18,037 nt of DNA from NCBI GenBank assembly GCA_016296235.1, contig JAEDJR010000020.1, positions 1 to 18,037 of the forward strand. Direction: 5' to 3'. Position 1 is the first letter of the stretch; each line of letters starts with the position of its first letter. Shown in pieces: positions 1 through 5,430 of the stretch. This DNA comes from Oscillospiraceae bacterium (lineage in GTDB: Bacteria > Bacillota > Clostridia > Oscillospirales > Oscillospiraceae). The position numbers and the translations under genes are program-made. Under the pieces are notes generated by a model. The model was not told where the DNA came from. It did not search any database and was given only the letters and a program-made list of their open reading frames with translations.

Positions 1-334
1 CCTTGATGGTGTGGGGATCCATGTCCATGGTCTCGGAGCCGTAGCACCAGCAGGGGGTGACGGACAGGGTGATGGAAACGCCTTCCTTGCGGAACTTGTC
101 GGCGCAGGCGGCAGCCTCGGGAACACGGCCGATGCTGGTGTCGGCCAGGACGACCTTCACATGCTCGCCGTTGGAGTAGTACAGGTTCTCCTCAAACAGT
201 TTCTTGGCGGCGTTGGCCATGGCCATAACCTGGTCTTCCAGGCTCTCACGCAGCTGCATGGGGCCGCGGCGGCCATCGATGATGGGGCGGATGCCGATGA
301 CAGGATAGTCACCGACGTATCTGTTGTTTGCCAT
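1..334 (-). CDS. fucI: L-fucose isomerase, N-terminal part (runs off the left edge)
   Basis: FucI is a cytoplasmic Mn-dependent ketol isomerase that converts L-fucose to L-fuculose, the first step of fucose catabolism. The 111 visible residues match the family's N-terminus closely: GIRPIIDGRRGPMQLRESLE near residues 14-33, an ADTSIGRVPEAAAC stretch near 65-78, and TPCWCYGSETMDMDP near 91-105, almost the same as in E. coli FucI. The start at 334 is chosen because AGGAGG (343-348) lies 8 nt upstream. The ATG at 339 is out of frame and too close to that site. The rest of the roughly 590-residue protein lies outside the window. The gene sits 85 bp downstream of a LacI-family regulator on the same strand, so control of fucose use by that regulator is a reasonable inference. 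Two small palindromes lie in the gap. Confidence 0.93.
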   Translation of the reverse strand, partial: MANNRYVGDYPVIGIRPIIDGRRGPMQLRESLEDQVMAMANAAKKLFEENLYYSNGEHVKVVLADTSIGRVPEAAACADKFRKEGVSITLSVTPCWCYGSETMDMDPHTIK

Positions 335-356
335 ATCATGTTCCTCCTGATATTCT

Positions 357-370
357 GCCGCCAAGGCGGC
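357..370. repeat. 14-bp perfect palindrome in the fucI leader
   Basis: GCCGCCAAGGCGGC reads the same on both strands apart from its two central bases. It lies between the candidate fucI promoter and the fucI ribosome site. It could form a small hairpin in the leader RNA or be a protein-binding site. No T-run follows on either side, so a terminator is unlikely. Confidence 0.4.
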
Positions 371-384
371 GCATTGATGAATGG

Positions 385-410
385 ATTCTATGCAAACGCC
401 CAGGGCGTTT
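385..410 (-). promoter_or_regulatory. Candidate fucI promoter -10 with palindromic operator
   Basis: On the minus strand, TAGAAT (385-390) is a 5-of-6 match to a sigma-A -10 box. Just upstream lies AAACGCCCTGGGCGTTT (394-410), an 8+1+8 palindrome sitting where the promoter spacer would be. Its outer halves, GAAACG and CGTTTGC, resemble the half-sites of the lacI operators at 1420-1432 and 1557-1572 but are spaced further apart. No good -35 box is visible, so fucI may instead be read through from lacI. Alternatively the palindrome could be a weak terminator of lacI, but it lacks a U-run. Confidence 0.35.
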
Positions 411-419
411 CATACTGTG

Positions 420-1400
420 TCAGGGATTGACCAGCCGTGCCTCCAGCCGCAGCTGCCGGGGGGCGTCCTGGCAGCCGTCCAGCCGCTGAAGCAGATAGGC
501 GGCGGCCGTGCGGCCGATTTCCTGCTCCGGCTGCTGCACCACCGGCAGGGCAGGCGTCATGAGGCTGCAAACCTCCACGCAGTCAAAGCCCAGCAGGCCG
601 ATCTGATCCGGCAGGCGGATTCCCCGCTCCTGGGCCGCCGTGATGACGCCCAGGGTGATGTCATAATTGGTGCAGATAATCGCTGTGGGCGGGTTGGGCA
701 GCTGCATCAGCAGACCAAAGCCCGTATAGCCCGTGGCAAAGGTCAGTTCTCCGCTGTGAACCAGGGAGTCGTCATAGGGAAGGTCGTGATCCGACATGGC
801 CCGCAGGTACCCCACCAGCCGTTCCTTGGCCGTCAGCACGGATTTGGGCCCGGTGATGATGGCCACCCGCCGGTGTCCTTCGGCCAGGAGCCTGCACACG
901 CCTTGGTAGACAATTTCCGTGTTGTTGACCAGCACGGCGTCGGCCTCCACGCCCTGAATGGCCCGATCCACCTGCACCACGGGAATGGGCCGCTGGGCCG
1001 TCAGTTCTCGGAATTCCTCCGCCGACAGATCCTCCGGCACATAGACCAGACCGTCCACACCGGCGCTGAGCAGAAAGCGGAAATAGTCCCGCTCCAGACC
1101 GTGGCTGGAGCCATAGCAGCAGATCATGCTGTGGTAGCCATGCTCCCGCAGGATGGTGTCCAGGGCCGTGACCATGGTGCCGAAGAAGGGGGCCGCCATA
1201 TTGGGCATCAGGATGCCGATGCTCCGGCTCCGCTGGGCCTTGAGGCAGCGGGCAAAGGGATTGGCCCGGTAGTCCAGGGCGGCGATGGCGCTGCGGATGG
1301 GCTCCAGATTTTCCGGCCGCACATTGCCGCCGTTGAGATATTTGGAAACAGTGGAAATGGAAACACCGGCCATGCGGGCCACATCTTTGATGGTTGCCAT
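420..1400 (-). CDS. LacI-family transcriptional regulator, probable fucose-utilisation regulator
   Basis: This is a sugar-responsive DNA-binding protein of 326 residues, a normal length for the family. The LacI helix-turn-helix is at residues 3-22 (ATIKDVARMAGVSISTVSKYLN), followed by the hinge region (near 45-58) and a periplasmic-binding-like effector domain starting at IGILMPNMAAPFFGTMV near 61. Later family landmarks include VDRAI, a TGP segment and LLGFDCVEVCSLMTPALPVVQQP near the C-terminus. An upstream in-frame ATG at 1520 would add 40 unrelated residues and is rejected because the promoter and AAGGAG (1405-1410) support 1400. The gene lies directly upstream of fucI on the same strand, so fucose or fuculose phosphate is the likely signal, though this is inferred only from position. 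Two operator-like sites near its promoter suggest autoregulation. Confidence 0.9.
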   Translation of the reverse strand: MATIKDVARMAGVSISTVSKYLNGGNVRPENLEPIRSAIAALDYRANPFARCLKAQRSRSIGILMPNMAAPFFGTMVTALDTILREHGYHSMICCYGSSHGLERDYFRFLLSAGVDGLVYVPEDLSAEEFRELTAQRPIPVVQVDRAIQGVEADAVLVNNTEIVYQGVCRLLAEGHRRVAIITGPKSVLTAKERLVGYLRAMSDHDLPYDDSLVHSGELTFATGYTGFGLLMQLPNPPTAIICTNYDITLGVITAAQERGIRLPDQIGLLGFDCVEVCSLMTPALPVVQQPEQEIGRTAAAYLLQRLDGCQDAPRQLRLEARLVNP

Positions 1401-1417
1401 AGCACTCCTTACCCAAA

Positions 1418-1433
1418 TAAAAACGTTTCGCGC
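1418..1433 (-). promoter_or_regulatory. LacI-type operator copy A, downstream of the lacI promoter
   Basis: The plus strand contains AAAACGTTTCGCG (1420-1432), centred on the AAACGTTT core typical of LacI/PurR-family operators. The same 13 bases occur on the minus strand at 1557-1569. This copy lies between the predicted transcription start and the lacI ATG, a position suited to repression by blocking RNA polymerase. Confidence 0.6.
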
Positions 1434-1452
1434 TAATCTTCCTGATAGACTT

Positions 1453-1481
1453 ATCATATCCAAATCCAGTTGTGCTGTCAA
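1453..1481 (-). promoter_or_regulatory. Sigma-A promoter of the lacI-type regulator
   Basis: On the minus strand the -35 box is TTGACA (1476-1481, perfect) and the -10 box is TATGAT (1453-1458, 5 of 6), with a 17-bp spacer. The transcription start would be near 1446, giving a leader of about 45 nt that contains operator A. Confidence 0.8.
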
Positions 1482-1526
1482 TCCAACGGATAAGAGAAAA
1501 ATCGCCTGAATTTCTGGCAAAATTGC

Positions 1527-1556
1527 TGAAAGCCCCCGGCAGGCCGGAGGCTTTCA
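1527..1556 (-). terminator. Hairpin terminator after the SH3-like gene
   Basis: The arms 1527-1540 and 1543-1556 are 14-base inverted repeats separated by two bases. The single mismatch becomes a G-U pair in RNA made from the minus strand, so the stem is complete only in that direction. This fits termination of the cassette ending at 1585. The T-run is weak (an AATTTTG stretch begins 3 nt after the stem). Confidence 0.55.
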
Positions 1557-1572
1557 CGCGAAACGTTTTGCG
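1557..1572. promoter_or_regulatory. LacI-type operator copy B
   Basis: CGCGAAACGTTTTGCG is a near-palindrome centred on AAACGTTT. It shares 13 consecutive bases, in inverted orientation, with operator A. The two centres are about 140 bp apart, on either side of the lacI promoter, a layout that allows repression by DNA looping. Confidence 0.6.
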
Positions 1573-1584
1573 ATTGTTTGGGAC

Positions 1585-2349
1585 TCACTCGTTCCGTTTT
1601 TTCCGCTTGATCCATGCAATCCCCACCGCAGTCAGCAGCACCACAGCCGCCACCAGGACAGCGATCCGGATCAGAGCGGTCTGCCGGGCATCGCCGGGCT
1701 CCTGCTCCATGGGTGATGTGTCCGTGACGGTGTTCTCCATCTGCGGATCCAGCCGCAGGGGCGGCGCCGGGTTGGTGGGATCGTCCAGCCAGATCCAGCC
1801 GCAGCGGCCCATGTAGTAGCCCACATAGCCCCACCGGCCGCCCTCCGGATCTGTGTAGACACGGCTGTAACTCAGATGCCCCTCATCATAGTCGGCATTC
1901 ATCGTCACTTCCCGGTCCAGAGCACCGGAGCCGGGCCAGGTCCAGGCGTAGACGCTCAGGCCGTCCTCGGCCTCCATGGAGCCGCCGGCGCTGAGCGCAT
2001 CGGCATAGTCCGCCAGGAAATCGTCACTGTTGTACTCCCGCTGGAGCCGCCCCAGGCGGAACCAGCCGTCATAGCCAACACCCCAAGTTTCTCCGTTGAT
2101 CTCCGTGGAAAAGCCCACATAGACCCGCTCTCCGGCCTGCAGCGTCTCCACCAGGCCGCCGGTCTCCGGGGAACGGTACACGTTGACGGTCATGCCCTCC
2201 GGCACCGCGTAGATCCGGTTTACGCCCTCCATTTCCTCCCTATGCGCCTGATAATAATCGTCCTCATAGGGCTCCCACAGAATGTCGGCGGAGACCGTGG
2301 CGGTCAGCAGCAGCAGGGTCAGCAGGAAGCAGACAAGTCGTTTCATCAT
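1585..2349 (-). CDS. Secreted, membrane-anchored protein with two SH3-like segments
   Basis: The function is not known. The 254-residue protein starts with a signal peptide (basic MMKR, hydrophobic core about 5-20, likely cleavage after VSA). It has two segments resembling bacterial SH3 modules: about 48-102 (a VNVYRSPETGGLVETLQAGERVYV-type strand pattern) and about 133-190 (YTDPEGGRWGYVGYYMGRCGWIWLDDP). A Pro-rich and acidic linker near 191-222 follows, then a transmembrane helix near 224-246 and the basic tail KRKKRNE, so the bulk should face outside the cell. It is the last gene of a three-gene cassette. AGGAGG (2355-2360) fits either of the two adjacent Met codons; the second (2346) has the better 8-nt spacing. 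SH3-like modules often bind peptidoglycan or peptides, but no ligand can be assigned. Confidence 0.8.
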   Translation of the reverse strand: MMKRLVCFLLTLLLLTATVSADILWEPYEDDYYQAHREEMEGVNRIYAVPEGMTVNVYRSPETGGLVETLQAGERVYVGFSTEINGETWGVGYDGWFRLGRLQREYNSDDFLADYADALSAGGSMEAEDGLSVYAWTWPGSGALDREVTMNADYDEGHLSYSRVYTDPEGGRWGYVGYYMGRCGWIWLDDPTNPAPPLRLDPQMENTVTDTSPMEQEPGDARQTALIRIAVLVAAVVLLTAVGIAWIKRKKRNE

Positions 2350-2359
2350 TTCATCCTCC

Positions 2360-2686
2360 TTACATTGTTTGAATCAGCGCTCCCACGCCGTAGGAAAACA
2401 GATTGACAAGAAGTGCGAACAGCCAGGGCCGCCGGATGATTCCCCGGCAGCAGATGCCCTCAACGGCCACCACCGCCGCCTCCAGGGCCAGGGTCAGCCA
2501 GAGGGGCGGCCAGCCCAGGAGCTGCACTCCGAAATAATAGAGCATGTTAGCTGCCGGATTGGTCATGAGATTCATTAGGGCCACCACCAGCAGGCCCTCT
2601 TTCCGCACCCCCCAGACCAGGGCGAAGATCAATTCCAGGGCCAGGGTCAGGGCCAGGGCGGCCAAAATTGCATGCAGCAGAGACAT
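2360..2686 (-). CDS. Small integral membrane protein of unknown function
   Basis: This 108-residue protein is almost entirely hydrophobic, with three or four predicted membrane helices: about 3-25, 33-55, 60-80 and 88-106. A notable polar motif, NLMTNPAANMLYY (about 41-53), lies within or next to the second helix, and CCRGIIRR forms a short basic loop near 80. I do not recognise a named family. The ATG at 2686 is preferred to a GTG at 2692 because the AGGAGG at 2692-2697 overlaps that GTG. Its stop codon lies beside the ribosome site of the SH3-like gene, and it begins 15 bp after the MFS gene, so the three are almost certainly co-transcribed and may act together in the membrane. Confidence 0.8.
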   Translation of the reverse strand: MSLLHAILAALALTLALELIFALVWGVRKEGLLVVALMNLMTNPAANMLYYFGVQLLGWPPLWLTLALEAAVVAVEGICCRGIIRRPWLFALLVNLFSYGVGALIQTM

Positions 2687-2701
2687 ATCCACCTCCTGGA
2701 T

Positions 2702-3676
2702 TCAGCGGGCCAATTTATGAAGTCCCGGCAGCAGCAGCGCTGCCGACAGAACCGCCGCCACAGCCATGCCAACGCCGCCGATGGTTCCCGCGCCCAGCCA
2801 GGTGGGCAGGTAACCCAGAAACAGGGCGAAGGTCAAAAGGCCGAAGGAGAAACCCTTGGCCCCCGGCATGGCCCTGGCCAGGGCGAACAGGGTCATGGGC
2901 ATGGTCATATTGAACAGCAGCAGGGCCAGGACGCCGGGAAGGGCATGGTCCGAAACACAGAACAGCACGGCGCAAAGCCCCAGGGACACGGCGGCAGACC
3001 GGAGTAACCCGAAACGGTCCGCCAGGAAGCCGCCCAGGGTCTTGCCCAGAACCACAGCCGAGACCGCAGCAAAGGACCACAGCCCGGTTTTCCAGGAGAA
3101 TGCCGCCGCCATGCCGCCGTAGGACCGCAGCACCACCACCAGAAACAGCAGCGCCGCCCAGGGCAGCACCCTGCCCTCCGGCAGCGCCAGGGGCGCGTTC
3201 TCGGGCAGCCGGCCGGGGCGAATCAGCAGCATTCCGGCGCAGGCCAGAAGCAGAGTGGCCAAAACCGGCCAGACCGGAACATGCCCCTTCCCCAGCACCG
3301 TTCCCAGCCAGACGCCCCAGGCCCCGGGAGAGACAAACACCCCCAGGGGCGCCGCCCGGTCTCCGGACAGGTTCAGCACGTCCAGTCCGCCGCCGATGTG
3401 AAACAGGCCGTTTCCCAGGCCCAACACCGCCGCACCCAGCAGTCCAAAGGACGGCAGGCAGCAGATTCCCGCCACCAGCAGCGTGCCCAACAGCGCAAAC
3501 CGGCGGTTATGTCCCAATGCGTCCGCCAGCAGCCCCAGGGGCATCTGCAATGCAAAAGCGCAGAAATTGTAGAGCAGAAAGGCCGTGGGATCGCCGCTGC
3601 AGGCTGAAAATGCTGCATAGGCGCAGCCCAAATCCACAGCAAAATGGGCAAAGGCATAGACCAGCGTGACCTGCAT
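2702..3676 (-). CDS. MFS-type membrane transporter of unknown substrate
   Basis: This 324-residue polytopic membrane protein has roughly ten hydrophobic helices, shorter than the 390-450 residues of typical twelve-helix MFS carriers. An MFS-like loop signature, GLLADALGHNRR (about 47-58), follows helix two, and a second, symmetrical GGFLADRFGLLR loop occurs near 215-226, marking the start of the second half. GLGNGLFHIGGG near 85-96 recalls the GLGNALFHP region of fosmidomycin-resistance-type carriers, but this is too weak to name a substrate. The start at 3676 has AGGAGG (3685-3690) 8 nt upstream; an ATG at 3739 is inside a leader hairpin and is rejected. It is the first gene of a cassette with a small membrane protein and an SH3-like surface protein. 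Confidence 0.82.
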   Translation of the reverse strand: MQVTLVYAFAHFAVDLGCAYAAFSACSGDPTAFLLYNFCAFALQMPLGLLADALGHNRRFALLGTLLVAGICCLPSFGLLGAAVLGLGNGLFHIGGGLDVLNLSGDRAAPLGVFVSPGAWGVWLGTVLGKGHVPVWPVLATLLLACAGMLLIRPGRLPENAPLALPEGRVLPWAALLFLVVVLRSYGGMAAAFSWKTGLWSFAAVSAVVLGKTLGGFLADRFGLLRSAAVSLGLCAVLFCVSDHALPGVLALLLFNMTMPMTLFALARAMPGAKGFSFGLLTFALFLGYLPTWLGAGTIGGVGMAVAAVLSAALLLPGLHKLAR

Positions 3677-3702
3677 GGGCAGCCCCTCCTTTCTATAAAT
3701 CA

Positions 3703-3742
3703 GAATTGCCGCAGCCGGTACACGCACTGGCTGCGGCAATTC
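3703..3742 (-). promoter_or_regulatory. Strong hairpin in the leader of the MFS cassette
   Basis: The arms 3703-3716 and 3729-3742 are perfect 14-base inverted repeats (GAATTGCCGCAGCC and its complement) around a 12-base loop. The structure ends 12 bp upstream of the AGGAGG of the MFS gene. There is no U-run on either side. It could be a leader or attenuator structure, a transcript-protecting hairpin, or an operator. Confidence 0.55.
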
Positions 3743-3816
3743 CCGTCTCTACTCCTATAGACGAAAAAAAGCGCATGCGGTTCAGATCATTTCAGACGGG
3801 ATTTATGCATACCCCC

Positions 3817-3944
3817 CTCGTGCCCCCTCTACAGGGGGCTGTCAGCGAAGCTGACTGGGGGTTGTACCGACAAGCAATTTTTCCGAAAAACGGTACAATC
3901 GCTGATTTGCAGCAACCCCCAGCCTCCTGTGGAGGGGGCACGAG
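3817..3944. repeat. MITE/REP-like inverted-repeat element, 128 bp
   Basis: The outer arms begin CTCGTGCCCCCTCTACAGG (from 3817) and end with the near-complementary sequence finishing GGGGGCACGAG (to 3944), about 30 bases each. The left arm is interrupted by a hairpin, GTCAGC-GAA-GCTGAC (3841-3855). Nested inside are a second inverted repeat, TTGTACCG (3862-3869) and CGGTACAA (3891-3898), and an inner TTTTTCCGAAAAA. Nothing in it codes for protein. Read on the minus strand, the CAGTCAGC...GCTGACAGC unit followed by C-rich and G-rich runs matches the unit at the right end of the window. Confidence 0.75.
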
Positions 3945-3982
3945 AAAATATTGGCTCTATCCTGCATATCCGGACAAGATAG

Positions 3983-4016
3983 AATAAAAGCCACGGCAGT
4001 GCAAACTACCGTGGCT
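3983..4016 (-). terminator. Rho-independent terminator of the flippase-mazG-hup-rqcP operon
   Basis: On the minus strand AGCCACGG, a 12-base loop and CCGTGGCT form an 8-bp stem (3989-4016) followed immediately by TTTTATT (3982-3988). It lies 40 bp after the rqcP stop codon. Confidence 0.85.
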
Positions 4017-4055
4017 GTTGACTGCCTTATGGGCACGGATGCCGGCAGGCGCCGC

Positions 4056-4307
4056 TTATGCTTCTGCGGGAATCTCCCGGTACATGCCTACGGCGTCGTC
4101 CTTGCGGACGGTTTCGGACACCTGCAGGACTTCCACGCAGACGGTCTTCTGGCCGAACTGAATCTGCAGCCGGTCGCCCACCTTCACGTCGTAGGACGCC
4201 TTGGCGGGCCGGCCGTTGACCGTAACACGGGCGTTGTCGCAGGCCTCGTTGGCCACGGTGCGGCGCTTAATCAGACGGGAGACCTTGAGAAATTTGTCCA
4301 GCCGCAT
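4056..4307 (-). CDS. rqcP: S4-domain RNA-binding protein RqcP (YabO/Hsp15-like)
   Basis: RqcP binds the 50S subunit and helps RqcH add C-terminal alanine tails to stalled nascent chains in ribosome quality control. The 83-residue product is almost all S4 domain: MRLDKFLKVSRLIKRRTVANEAC (1-23), then VTVNGRPAKASYDVKVGD (28-45) and LQIQFGQKTVCVEV, closely matching B. subtilis YabO in sequence and length. The ATG at 4307 lies 3 bp after the hup stop codon with no clear ribosome site of its own, so translation is probably coupled to hup. The neighbours fit: mazG and a SpoVB-like flippase are upstream, as in the B. subtilis yabM-yabN-yabO order. The usual yabP, yabQ and divIC do not follow, because a terminator comes next. 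Confidence 0.92.
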   Translation of the reverse strand: MRLDKFLKVSRLIKRRTVANEACDNARVTVNGRPAKASYDVKVGDRLQIQFGQKTVCVEVLQVSETVRKDDAVGMYREIPAEA

Positions 4308-4310
4308 GGC

Positions 4311-4586
4311 TTATTCCGCGACCTTGTCCTTCAGAGCCTTGCCGGCCTTGAACACGGGCAGCTTGGTGGCGGGAATTTCAATGGCTTCCTTGGTCTTGGG
4401 GTTGCGGCCCATGCGGGCTTCCCGGCTCTTGACTTCAAAGCCGCCGAAGCCAACCAGCTGCACCTTGTCGCCGCCGGCCAGAGTTTCGGTGATGACGTCG
4501 ATGGTGGCGTTGAGGGCCTTCTCAGCGTCCTTCTTGGACAGGCCCGCCTTCAGGGCCACTTCTGCGATCAGTTCTGTTTTGTTCAT
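4311..4586 (-). CDS. hup: Nucleoid-associated DNA-binding protein HU
   Basis: HU is a small dimeric protein that bends and compacts DNA. The 91 residues match the family throughout: MNKTELIAEVALKAGLSKKDAEKALNA at the N-terminal helices, then LVGFGGFEVKSREARMGRNPKTKEAIEIPATKLPVFKAGKALKDKV, containing the GFGxF turn and the GRNPxTG-like arm tip (here GRNPKTKE, with Lys where Gly is usual). AGAGGA upstream of 4586 serves as the ribosome site. It lies between mazG and rqcP, an order known from other Clostridia. It may also have its own promoter in the end of mazG, but only weak -35/-10 candidates are visible there. Confidence 0.95.
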   Translation of the reverse strand: MNKTELIAEVALKAGLSKKDAEKALNATIDVITETLAGGDKVQLVGFGGFEVKSREARMGRNPKTKEAIEIPATKLPVFKAGKALKDKVAE

Positions 4587-4610
4587 AATCTTCGTCCTCT
4601 TTCTATGTTC

Positions 4611-5405
4611 TTAATAGTCAGTTTGTCCCAAATTCCGTAATTTATGCTTTGTATCCTGCCACAGAGCCAGCTGCTCTGCGAGGGAATACGTTTCCAGGCT
4701 GCGGCCTTGGGCCTCCGCTGCCTGTTCCATCGCGGCAAACCGCGTAATGAACGTTTCACAGGCACTGTGCAGTGCCATTTCGGGATCGGCGCCGGTTCCG
4801 GCCGCCACGCAGACGGCGGAGAACAGCACATCGCCCAGCTTCTCTTCGATGTTGGATGAATCCTCCACCGCCTGAGACAGCTCGCTGACCGCTTCCTGCA
4901 GCTTTTCCGCTGCCGGCGCTTCCTGGGGCCACTGGAAACCGGCCTTTTCGGCCTTTTTTACCAGCTTCTCCGCACGCCACAGGGCGGGCAGGCTCCGGGC
5001 AACGGCGTCCAGGGTGGCAGCACAGGTCTTCTGCCCCTTCTCCAGGGCCTTCATGTCGTCCCAGGTCTGCTCCGTCTTGGGGCCAAAGACGTTGGGGTGG
5101 CGGAACACCAGCTTTTTCACCGCACCGTCGCAGATATCGTCCAGATTGAACCGGCCCCGGTCTTCTTCGATGCCGGCGTGAAAAATCACCTGCATCAGCA
5201 CATCGCCCAGCTCCTCCTGCATCAGAGCCGCGTCATCGGTATCCAGGGCCTCGCAGCACTCGTAGACCTCCTCCAGAAAGTTCCGGCGGATGGACTGGTG
5301 GGTCTGCACCCGATCCCAGGGGCAGCCCTCCGGAGAGCGCAGCAGGCGGACGACCTCCACGAAGTCGTCAAAGCCGTAGTGGGATTTCCTTGTAAAATCT
5401 ATCAT
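4611..5405 (-). CDS. mazG: Nucleoside triphosphate pyrophosphohydrolase MazG
   Basis: MazG hydrolyses NTPs to NMP and pyrophosphate, clearing non-canonical nucleotides and possibly influencing ppGpp levels. The 264-residue length equals that of E. coli MazG, with two tandem all-alpha domains. The first shows CPWDRVQTHQSIRRNFLEEVYE (28-49) with EE at 45-46 and EELGD (64-68), the Mg-binding motif. The second starts near LPALWRAEKLVKKAEKAGFQW and contains EKLGDVL. The extra SAM-methyltransferase domain of Bacillus YabN is absent. The start is uncertain: ATG 5405 is chosen since it begins just after the flippase stop; a GTG at 5414 is possible, and an ATG at 5459 would overlap the flippase and add unrelated residues. 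Confidence 0.92.
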   Translation of the reverse strand: MIDFTRKSHYGFDDFVEVVRLLRSPEGCPWDRVQTHQSIRRNFLEEVYECCEALDTDDAALMQEELGDVLMQVIFHAGIEEDRGRFNLDDICDGAVKKLVFRHPNVFGPKTEQTWDDMKALEKGQKTCAATLDAVARSLPALWRAEKLVKKAEKAGFQWPQEAPAAEKLQEAVSELSQAVEDSSNIEEKLGDVLFSAVCVAAGTGADPEMALHSACETFITRFAAMEQAAEAQGRSLETYSLAEQLALWQDTKHKLRNLGQTDY

Positions 5406-5430
5406 ATCTTCCACACTTTCGCAATAGGGT

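Larger units (their letters stand above)
3677..4055. other. Gene-free interval of about 380 bp
   Basis: No credible gene was seen. The interval holds the leader hairpin of the MFS gene (3703-3742), a spaced inverted repeat with arms TCCCGTCT (3741-3748) and AGACGGGA (3794-3801), a MITE-like element (3817-3944) and the terminator of the upstream operon (3983-4016). No convincing -35/-10 pair for the MFS cassette could be identified. Confidence 0.7.

Noticed and set aside
1401..1520. 40-residue N-terminal extension of the LacI-type regulator
   Set aside because: It would cover the promoter and operator A; the helix-turn-helix starts normally at the ATG at 1400, which has a ribosome site.
1557..1572. 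CcpA catabolite-repression site (cre)
   Set aside because: It has the AACG core, but the flanking bases do not follow the cre consensus; a LacI/PurR-type operator fits better.
3817..3944. CRISPR array or tandem repeat
   Set aside because: The repeats are inverted and nested, not direct and evenly spaced; there is no repeat-spacer pattern.
3706..3987. Plus-strand reading frame of 93 codons across the intergenic region
   Set aside because: It runs through the leader hairpin and the inverted-repeat element, with no ribosome site or family resemblance.
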